Origin: Sansalvadorimonas sp965243775
GTDB lineage: Bacteria; Pseudomonadota; Gammaproteobacteria; Pseudomonadales; Endozoicomonadaceae
NCBI GenBank assembly: GCA_965243775.1
Contig: CBDEWF010000129.1
Coordinates: 1-64,000, forward strand
Reading direction: 5' to 3'
Length of the DNA stretch: 64,000 nt
Shown: piece after piece, positions 56,610-64,000 of the stretch
How positions within the stretch are numbered: the first letter of the stretch is position 1
Layout of the letters: every line of letters starts with the position of its first letter
Made by a program: the position numbers and the translations under genes
Notes under the pieces: model-generated
Databases searched by the model: none
Seen by the model: only the letters and a program-made list of their open reading frames with translations
What the model was told of the DNA's origin: nothing

Positions 56610-59232
56610 CGATAGTCAGGGAACCATAAGAGCCAGTAACTGTGGCTGCAGTAAAGACATCTTCCCCGGTATCGGTATCAGTAATGGTGAGCGCACCGGA
56701 GATATTGAGAGTCGATGCACCATCTTCAGAAATGGCGCCGGTAGTAGTGCCTGAGATGACGGCGGCATTGTTTAATCCGTTAATCGTGATAACGATGTTT
56801 TCAGTTGTGCCATCAAAGCTCTGGACGGACAGTGTTTCTGTAAGGGTATTGCTCCCTCCCAGAGCCTGAACGGCAGTCTGGCTGTTATCAGCCTCATAAG
56901 ACCAGTTACCAGAAGCATCAATAGTCAGAGAGCCGTAGGAACCGGTGACCGTAGCCACAGAAAAGCTGGCTTCGCCGGCATCAGTATCGGAGACACTTAA
57001 ACTCCCTGTGGTTAGAAGGGTGGAAGCATCGTTCTCCGTCACTGCCCCGGTAGAAGTCCCAGAAATGACCGCGACGTCATTAGTACCGTTAATGGTGAGA
57101 ACAATGTTCTGGGTCGTGCCATCAACGGCCTGGACAGTGAGGGTTTCGGTCAGCGTATTTCCCGATCCCAGGGCCTGAATGGCACTCTGACTGTTATCCG
57201 CTTCATAAGACCAGTTACCCGAAGCATCAATAGTTAGAGAACCATAGGAGCCGGTTACTGTGGCAGCAGTAAAGCTGGCCTCGCCAGAGTCTGTATCGGT
57301 AACACTTAAGCTGCCGGTGGTGGACAGGGTGGAAGCATCATCTTCCGTTACCTCCCCCGTGGTGCTGCCTGAAATCACAGCAGCATCATTGGTACCATTG
57401 ATGGTGACCACAATATTCTGCGTTGTGCCATCAACAGACTGGATGATAAGGGTTTCGGTCAGGGTATCACCGGAGCCCAGTGACTGAATAACGGTCTGAC
57501 TGTTGTCCGCGTCATAGGACCAGCTGCCGGAGGCATCGATAGTCAGGGAACCATAAGAGCCAGTAACTGTGGCTGCAGTAAAGACATCTTCCCCGGTATC
57601 GGTATCAGTAATGGTGAGCGCACCGGAGATATTGAGAGTCGATGCACCATCTTCAGAAATGGCGCCGGTAGTAGTGCCTGAGATGACGGCGGCATTGTTT
57701 AATCCGTTAATCGTGATAACGATGTTTTCAGTCGTGCCATCAAAGCTCTGGACGGACAGTGTTTCTGTAAGGGTATTGCTCCCTCCCAGAGCCTGAACGG
57801 CAGTCTGGCTGTTATCAGCCTCATAAGACCAGTTACCAGAAGCATCAATAGTCAGAGAGCCGTAGGAACCGGTGACCGTAGCCACAGAAAAGCTGGCTTC
57901 GCCGGCATCAGTATCGGAGACACTTAAACTCCCTGTGGTTAGAAGGGTGGAAGCATCGTTCTCCGTCACTGCCCCGGTAGAAGTCCCAGAAATGACCGCG
58001 ACGTCATTAGTACCGTTAATGGTGAGAACAATGTTCTGGGTCGTGCCATCAAAGGATTGAATCAAAAGGGTTTCGGTCAGGGTATCGCCAGAGCCGAGGG
58101 ACTGAATCGCAGTTTGGCTGTTGTCAGCCTCATAAGACCAGCTGCCGGAGGCATCGATAGTCAGGGAACCATAAGAGCCAGTAACTGTGGCTGCAGTAAA
58201 GACATCTTCCCCGGTATCGGTATCAGTAATGGTGAGCGCACCGGAGATATTGAGAGTCGATGCACCATCTTCAGAAATGGCGCCGGTAGTAGTGCCTGAG
58301 ATGACGGCGGCATTGTTTAATCCGTTAATCGTGATAACGATGTTTTCAGTCGTGCCATCAAAGCTCTGGACGGACAGTGTTTCTGTAAGGGTATTGCTCC
58401 CTCCCAGAGCCTGAACGGCAGTCTGGCTGTTATCAGCCTCATAAGACCAGTTACCAGAAGCATCAATAGTCAGAGAGCCGTAGGAACCGGTGACCGTAGC
58501 CACAGAAAAGCTGGCTTCGCCGGCATCAGTATCGGAGACACTTAAACTCCCTGTGGTTAGAAGGGTGGAAGCATCGTTCTCCGTCACTGCCCCGGTAGAA
58601 GTCCCAGAAATGACCGCGACGTCATTAGTACCGTTAATGGTGAGAACAATGTTCTGGGTCGTGCCATCAAAGGATTGAATCGAAAGGGTTTCGGTCAGGG
58701 TATTGCCAGAGCCGAGGGACTGAATCGCAGTTTGGCTGTTGTCAGCCTCATAAGACCAGCTGCCTGAAGCATCGATAGTCAGGGAACCATAGGAACCCAT
58801 GACAGTATTCGCAGTAAAGCTGGCTTCTCCAGAATCGGTATCAGTGACACTTAAGCTACCGGTGGTATTCAGTGTTGAGGCACCGTCTTCGGTGACAGCG
58901 CCTGTGGTTGTGCCCGAGATCACCGCGGCATCATTGACACCGCTGATGATGATCATAATATTCTGGGTGGTGCCATCAACAGACTGAATGGTCAGGGTTT
59001 CAGTTAAAGTGTCGCCGTAGCCGAGGGACTGGATGGCCGTCTGGCTGTTGTCCGCATCATAAGACCAGCTGCCGGAGGCATTGATAGTCAGGGACCCATA
59101 AGAGCCGGTAACGGTATCAGCAGAAAAGCTGGCTTCGCCGGAGTCTGTATCGGTCACACTTAAACTGCCGGTGATATTCAGTGTTGATGCACCGTCTTCG
59201 ATGACCGCTCCGGTTGTTACCCCTGAGATCAC
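56539..59232 (-). CDS. VCBS-repeat adhesin, middle segment
   Basis: 897 codons, nearly nine VCBS repeats and no other domain. The frame stays open upstream to about 59462. It is in the same reading frame as the 47632-55824 segment but is separated from it by the shifted stretch at 56040-56550. It belongs to the same protein if the shifts are errors. The ATG at 59232 is an internal methionine without a ribosome-binding site. Confidence 0.65.
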   Translation of the reverse strand: MISGVTTGAVIEDGASTLNITGSLSVTDTDSGEASFSADTVTGSYGSLTINASGSWSYDADNSQTAIQSLGYGDTLTETLTIQSVDGTTQNIMIIISGVNDAAVISGTTTGAVTEDGASTLNTTGSLSVTDTDSGEASFTANTVMGSYGSLTIDASGSWSYEADNSQTAIQSLGSGNTLTETLSIQSFDGTTQNIVLTINGTNDVAVISGTSTGAVTENDASTLLTTGSLSVSDTDAGEASFSVATVTGSYGSLTIDASGNWSYEADNSQTAVQALGGSNTLTETLSVQSFDGTTENIVITINGLNNAAVISGTTTGAISEDGASTLNISGALTITDTDTGEDVFTAATVTGSYGSLTIDASGSWSYEADNSQTAIQSLGSGDTLTETLLIQSFDGTTQNIVLTINGTNDVAVISGTSTGAVTENDASTLLTTGSLSVSDTDAGEASFSVATVTGSYGSLTIDASGNWSYEADNSQTAVQALGGSNTLTETLSVQSFDGTTENIVITINGLNNAAVISGTTTGAISEDGASTLNISGALTITDTDTGEDVFTAATVTGSYGSLTIDASGSWSYDADNSQTVIQSLGSGDTLTETLIIQSVDGTTQNIVVTINGTNDAAVISGSTTGEVTEDDASTLSTTGSLSVTDTDSGEASFTAATVTGSYGSLTIDASGNWSYEADNSQSAIQALGSGNTLTETLTVQAVDGTTQNIVLTINGTNDVAVISGTSTGAVTENDASTLLTTGSLSVSDTDAGEASFSVATVTGSYGSLTIDASGNWSYEADNSQTAVQALGGSNTLTETLSVQSFDGTTENIVITINGLNNAAVISGTTTGAISEDGASTLNISGALTITDTDTGEDVFTAATVTGSYGSLTIDASGSWSYDADNSQTVIQSLGLR

Positions 59233-59312
59233 TGCGGCATCATTGGTGCCGTTGATGGTGATGACAATATTCTGGGTCGTGCCATCAAAAGACTGGATCG
59301 AGAGAGTTTCGG

Positions 59313-60040
59313 TCAGGGTATCACCGGAGCCAAGGGACTGAACGGCTGTCTGACTGTTATCGGCCTCATAAGACCAGCTGCCGGAAGCATCAATAGTGAG
59401 AGAACCATAAGAGCCTGTGACAGTAGCAGCGGTAAAGCTGGCTTCGCCGGAGTCAGTATCGGAGTAACCGTGAGACTGCCGGTGGCATTCAATGTTGAGG
59501 CCCCTTCTTCGGTCACAGTGCCCTGTGGTTGTACCCAGAGATTACCGCAGCATCATTGGTACCATTAGTGTTAATGGTGATGAACAATATTCTGGGTTGA
59601 TGGTGAGACCACAATCGATTCTGTAACTGTGGTCGTGCCATCAACCGGAGATATTGAGAGTCGATGATCTTCAGAAATGTAGTATGCCTGAGAAAGTTTA
59701 ATCCGTTAATTTCGGTCAGGGTATGGACGGACCTGTAAGGGTAGCCCAGAGCCTGAACGGACTGAATAAGACCGTTACCAGAAGTCAATAGTGAGCCGTG
59801 TTGTCTTCGCGGCATCATATCGGAGACCAGCTGCCGGTAGAAGCATCGATTAGTACCGTTAATGGTGAGAACAATGTTCTGGGTCGTGCCATCAAAGGAT
59901 TGAATCGAAAGGGTTTCGGTCAGGGTATGCCAGAGCCGAGGGACTGAATCGCAGTTTGGCTGTTGTCAGTAAGACCAGCTGCCTGAAGCATCGATGTCAG
60001 GGAACCATAGGAACCCATGACTCCAGTAAAGCTTCTCCAG
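59313..60040 (-). pseudogene. Scrambled VCBS segment
   Basis: From about 59460 to 60035 the sequence is recognisable as VCBS repeat DNA in the right order but with many short deletions and some insertions, so that no frame survives. Compare 59660-59700 (TCTTCAGAAATGTAGTATGCC) in pieces with the intact unit at 55160-55200. The intermittent loss resembles a failed consensus of collapsed repeats more than normal mutation. Confidence 0.6.
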
Positions 60041-63000
60041 AATCGGTATCAGTGACACTTAAGCTACCGGTGGTATTCAGTGTTGAGGCACCGTCTTCGG
60101 TGACAGCGCCTGTGGTTGTGCCCGAGATCACCGCGGCATCATTGACACCGCTGATGATGATCATAATATTCTGGGTGGTGCCATCAACAGACTGAATGGT
60201 CAGGGTTTCAGTTAAAGTGTCGCCGTAGCCGAGGGACTGGATGGCCGTCTGGCTGTTGTCCGCATCATAAGACCAGCTGCCGGAGGCATTGATAGTCAGG
60301 GACCCATAAGAGCCGGTAACGGTATCAGCAGAAAAGCTGGCTTCGCCGGAGTCTGCATCGGTCACACTTAAACTGCCGGTGATATTCAGTGTTGATGCAC
60401 CGTCTTCGATGACCGCTCCGGTTGTTACCCCCGAGATCACTGCGGCATCATTGGTGCCGTTGATGGTGATGACAATATTCTGGGTCGTGCCATCAAAAGA
60501 CTGGATCGAGAGAGTTTCGGTCAGGGTATCACCGGAGCCAAGGGACTGAACGGCTGTCTGACTGTTATCGGCCTCATAAGACCAGCTGCCGGAAGCATCA
60601 ATAGTGAGAGAACCATAAGAGCCTGTGACAGTAGCAGCGGTAAAGCTGGCTTCGCCGGAGTCAGTATCAGTAACCGTGAGACTGCCGGTGGCATTCAATG
60701 TTGAGGCCCCTTCTTCGGTCACAGTCCCTGTGGTTGTACCCGAGATTACCGCAGCATCATTGGTACCATTGATGGTGATGACAATATTCTGAGTCGTGCC
60801 ATCAACAGACTGGATTGAAAGAGTTTCGGTCAGGGTATCACCGGAGCCCAGTGACTGAATAACGGTCTGACTGTTGTCCGCGTCATAGGACCAGCTGCCG
60901 GAGGCATCGATAGTCAGGGAACCATAAGAGCCAGTAACTGTGGCTGCAGTAAAGACATCTTCCCCGGTATCGGTATCAGTAATGGTGAGCGCACCGGAGA
61001 TATTGAGAGTCGATGCACCATCTTCAGAAATGGCGCCGGTAGTAGTGCCTGAGATGACGGCGGCATTGTTTAATCCGTTAATCGTGATAACGATGTTTTC
61101 AGTTGTGCCATCAAAGCTCTGGACGGACAGTGTTTCTGTAAGGGTATTGCTCCCTCCCAGAGCCTGAACGGCAGTCTGGCTGTTATCAGCCTCATAAGAC
61201 CAGTTACCAGAAGCATCAATAGTCAGAGAGCCGTAGGAACCGGTGACCGTAGCCACAGAAAAGCTGGCTTCGCCGGCATCAGTATCGGAGACACTTAAAC
61301 TCCCTGTGGTTAGAAGGGTGGAAGCATCGTTCTCCGTCACTGCCCCGGTAGAAGTCCCAGAAATGACCGCGACGTCATTAGTACCGTTAATGGTGAGAAC
61401 AATGTTCTGGGTCGTGCCATCAAAGGATTGAATCGAAAGGGTTTCGGTCAGGGTATTGCCAGAGCCGAGGGACTGAATCGCAGTTTGGCTGTTGTCAGCC
61501 TCATAAGACCAGCTGCCTGAAGCATCGATAGTCAGGGAACCATAGGAACCCATGACAGTATTCGCAGTAAAGCTGGCTTCTCCAGAATCGGTATCAGTGA
61601 CACTTAAGCTACCGGTGGTATTCAGTGTTGAGGCACCGTCTTCGGTGACAGCGCCTGTGGTTGTGCCCGAGATCACCGCGGCATCATTGACACCGCTGAT
61701 GATGATCATAATATTCTGGGTGGTGCCATCAACAGACTGAATGGTCAGGGTTTCAGTTAAAGTGTCGCCGTAGCCGAGGGACTGGATGGCCGTCTGGCTG
61801 TTGTCCGCATCATAAGACCAGCTGCCGGAGGCATTGATAGTCAGGGACCCATAAGAGCCGGTAACGGTATCAGCAGAAAAGCTGGCTTCGCCGGAGTCTG
61901 CATCGGTCACACTTAAACTGCCGGTGATATTCAGTGTTGATGCACCGTCTTCGATGACCGCTCCGGTTGTTACCCCCGAGATCACTGCGGCATCATTGGT
62001 GCCGTTGATGGTGATGACAATATTCTGGGTCGTGCCATCAAAAGACTGGATCGAGAGAGTTTCGGTCAGGGTATCACCGGAGCCAAGGGACTGAACGGCT
62101 GTCTGACTGTTATCGGCCTCATAAGACCAGCTGCCGGAAGCATCAATAGTGAGAGAACCATAAGAGCCTGTGACAGTAGCAGCGGTAAAGCTGGCTTCGC
62201 CGGAGTCAGTATCAGTAACCGTGAGACTGCCGGTGGCATTCAATGTTGAGGCCCCTTCTTCGGTCACAGTCCCTGTGGTTGTACCCGAGATTACCGCAGC
62301 ATCATTGGTACCATTGATGGTGATCACAATGCTTTGCGTTGTGCCATCCACAGACTGGATAGTCAGTGTTTCGGTCAGAGTATCACCGGAGCCCAGTGAC
62401 TGAATAACGGTCTGACTGTTGTCCGCGTCATAGGACCAGCTGCCGGAGGCATCGATAGTCAGGGAACCATAAGAGCCAGTAACTGTGGCTGCAGTAAAGA
62501 CATCTTCCCCAGCATCGGTATCGGTAATGGTAAGAGTTCCGGAAGCATTGAGAGTGGCAGCATCTTCCTCAGAAACCGTACCGGTGGTCGTTCCGGATAT
62601 TATGGCCGCATTGTTTATACCATTAATCGTGATAACGACGTTTTCAGTTGTGCCATCAAGGCTCTGAACGGAAAGTGTTTCTGTAAGGGTGTCGCCGGAG
62701 CCGAGGGCCTGAATTGCTGTCTGACTATTGTCGGCTTCATAGGACCAGCTACCTGAGGCATCAATAGTCAGAGAACCATAAGAACCTGTGACAGTGGCAG
62801 CAGTAAAACTGGCCTCTCCGGAATCGGTGTCGGTAACGCTGAGACTGCCAGTGGTATTCAGGGTGGAAGCATCTTGTTCCGTGACTTCACCCGTCGTTGC
62901 TCCTGAAATAACTGCAGCATCATTGGTGCCGTTGATGGTGATCACAATATTCTGGGTTGTACCATCAACTGATTGAACCGTGAGCGTTTCGGTCAGGGTG

Positions 63001-64000
63001 GCACCGGAGCCCAGGGACTGGATCACCGTCTGGCTGTTGTCAGCATCGTAGGACCAGCTGCCTGAAGCATCGATAGTCAGGGAACCATAGGTGCCAGTGA
63101 TTGTGGCAGCGGTGAAAACTGCTTCACCAGTATCCACATCGGAGATAGTCAGGCTACCGGTGGTGTTTAATGTGGACGCATCATCTTCGGCAAAAGCTCC
63201 CGTGGTCGTTCCCGATATCACTGCAGTATCATTGGTGCCATTGATAGTGATTACAATGCTTTGCGTGGTGCCATCGACAGACTGGATGGTAAGAGTTTCT
63301 GTCAAAGTATCGCCGGAGCCGAGGGACTGGATCGCTGTTTGACTGTTGTCAGCGTCATAAGACCAGCTACCGGATGCATCGATAGTGAGAGAACCATAAG
63401 AGCCAGTAACTGTGGCAGCGGTAAAAACATCTTCCCCCGCATCGATATCAGTTATGGAGAGAGTACCGGTCTCATTAAGAGTGGCAGCATCTTCCTCAGA
63501 AACGGTGCCGGTGGTCGTTCCGGATATTATGGCGGCATCATTGACACCATTAATCGTGATAACAATATCCTGGGTTGTGCCATCAACAGACTGAACCGTG
63601 AGTGTTTCGGTCAGCGTGTCGCCAGAGCCCAGGGACTGGATTGCAGTCTGTGAGTTCTCCGCGTTGTAGTTCCAGCTGCCGGAGGTGCTGATGGTCAATG
63701 AACCATAGGAGCCGGTCACTGTAGCGGCGGTGAAAACAGCTTCACCTGTATCCACATCGGAAATGGTCAAGTTGCCAGAGGCGTTTAGTGTTGAAGCGTC
63801 ATCTTCGGCAAAAGCTCCCGTGGTCGTTCCCGATATCACTGCAGCATCATTGGTGCCATTGATAGTGATTACAATGCTTTGCGTTGTGCCATCGACAGAC
63901 TGGATGATCAGGGTTTCGGTGAGGGTGTCGCCGGAGCCCAGAGACTGGATCACCGTCTGGCTGTTGTCAGCATCGTAGGACCAGCTGCCGGAAGCGTCGA
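59997..64000 (-). CDS. VCBS-repeat adhesin, upstream segment (5' end outside window)
   Basis: The frame is open from the window edge to 59997: about 1333 codons, close to thirteen VCBS repeats in tandem, ending in the scrambled patch. The first in-frame GTG is at 63953, but the VCBS reading continues to base 64000, so this is not the start. Repeats nearest the window end are the most diverged from the others. No export signal is visible, as expected, since type I secretion uses the C-terminus. Confidence 0.75.
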   Translation of the reverse strand, partial: DASGSWSYDADNSQTVIQSLGSGDTLTETLIIQSVDGTTQSIVITINGTNDAAVISGTTTGAFAEDDASTLNASGNLTISDVDTGEAVFTAATVTGSYGSLTISTSGSWNYNAENSQTAIQSLGSGDTLTETLTVQSVDGTTQDIVITINGVNDAAIISGTTTGTVSEEDAATLNETGTLSITDIDAGEDVFTAATVTGSYGSLTIDASGSWSYDADNSQTAIQSLGSGDTLTETLTIQSVDGTTQSIVITINGTNDTAVISGTTTGAFAEDDASTLNTTGSLTISDVDTGEAVFTAATITGTYGSLTIDASGSWSYDADNSQTVIQSLGSGATLTETLTVQSVDGTTQNIVITINGTNDAAVISGATTGEVTEQDASTLNTTGSLSVTDTDSGEASFTAATVTGSYGSLTIDASGSWSYEADNSQTAIQALGSGDTLTETLSVQSLDGTTENVVITINGINNAAIISGTTTGTVSEEDAATLNASGTLTITDTDAGEDVFTAATVTGSYGSLTIDASGSWSYDADNSQTVIQSLGSGDTLTETLTIQSVDGTTQSIVITINGTNDAAVISGTTTGTVTEEGASTLNATGSLTVTDTDSGEASFTAATVTGSYGSLTIDASGSWSYEADNSQTAVQSLGSGDTLTETLSIQSFDGTTQNIVITINGTNDAAVISGVTTGAVIEDGASTLNITGSLSVTDADSGEASFSADTVTGSYGSLTINASGSWSYDADNSQTAIQSLGYGDTLTETLTIQSVDGTTQNIMIIISGVNDAAVISGTTTGAVTEDGASTLNTTGSLSVTDTDSGEASFTANTVMGSYGSLTIDASGSWSYEADNSQTAIQSLGSGNTLTETLSIQSFDGTTQNIVLTINGTNDVAVISGTSTGAVTENDASTLLTTGSLSVSDTDAGEASFSVATVTGSYGSLTIDASGNWSYEADNSQTAVQALGGSNTLTETLSVQSFDGTTENIVITINGLNNAAVISGTTTGAISEDGASTLNISGALTITDTDTGEDVFTAATVTGSYGSLTIDASGSWSYDADNSQTVIQSLGSGDTLTETLSIQSVDGTTQNIVITINGTNDAAVISGTTTGTVTEEGASTLNATGSLTVTDTDSGEASFTAATVTGSYGSLTIDASGSWSYEADNSQTAVQSLGSGDTLTETLSIQSFDGTTQNIVITINGTNDAAVISGVTTGAVIEDGASTLNITGSLSVTDADSGEASFSADTVTGSYGSLTINASGSWSYDADNSQTAIQSLGYGDTLTETLTIQSVDGTTQNIMIIISGVNDAAVISGTTTGAVTEDGASTLNTTGSLSVTDTDSGEALLESWVPMVP

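Larger units (their letters stand above)
52450..64000 (-). repeat. Tandem array of about 30 or more 309-bp VCBS-coding repeats
   Basis: Each unit encodes 103 residues of the pattern GTNDAAVISGTTTGAV-TEDGASTLNTTGSLSV-TDTDSGEASF-GSYGSLTIDASGSWSY-DADNSQTAIQSLGSGDTL. Higher-order blocks of two to five units are repeated almost exactly (for example landmarks at 56642, 57569, 58187 and 60940, spaced by multiples of 309). The array continues past the window end. Confidence 0.95.

Overview
The window looks like a chromosomal segment of a marine, animal-associated gammaproteobacterium of the Oceanospirillales/Endozoicomonas type. The evidence is a core typical of gammaproteobacteria (htpX-alaA-msrB, pncC-recA-recX behind a near-consensus LexA box, avtA) mixed with eukaryote-like or host-facing accessory proteins. 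The genus is an inference from overall character; no rRNA is present.

Layout: (1) 1-1.7 kb: the 3' end of a group II intron, then a eukaryotic-type kinase-fold protein that has lost all its catalytic residues. (2) 1.7-4.6 kb: htpX, alaA, msrB and tRNA-Glu(UUC). (3) 4.6-12.9 kb: an accessory block on the minus strand. It encodes a 2031-residue exported protein with a Nopp140-like tail of alternating acidic-serine and lysine/alanine blocks, joined through an A10 tract to a 604-residue ORF made of 141-bp repeats. (4) 13.2-23.8 kb: two carbamate kinase genes flanking a seven-gene V-type ATPase operon in the order B-D-I-K-E-DUF2764-A. (5) 23.9-27.4 kb: an island of insertion-sequence debris: an IS200 element, a broken DDE transposase, and a 300-bp element with terminal inverted repeats. 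One of those repeats supplies the start codon of a predicted secreted protein with nine tandem C2HC zinc fingers and a G13 tract. (6) 27.4-35.6 kb: arginine and amino-acid metabolism: arcB, arcA, a YfcC-type carrier, a PepSY-like protein, an AdiC-like antiporter and avtA. (7) 36-44.5 kb: an orphan gene, a 1762-residue hybrid sensor kinase, an HD-GYP response regulator and a solute-binding protein. (8) 44.5-47.5 kb: a cysteine-cluster protein, pncC, recA, recX and a conserved small protein. (9) 47.6 kb to the end: a giant minus-strand type I-secreted VCBS/RTX adhesin running off the window, with about thirty near-identical 309-bp repeats and several scrambled patches that look like assembly damage.

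Functionally, arginine uptake (YfcC-type or AdiC-like carriers), arginine deiminase, ornithine carbamoyltransferase and carbamate kinase form a complete substrate-level ATP-generating route. The adjoining V-type ATPase could turn that ATP into an ion gradient, possibly of sodium judging from its K subunit. The pseudokinase, the Nopp140-like protein, the secreted zinc-finger array and the VCBS adhesin are the main candidates for host interaction.
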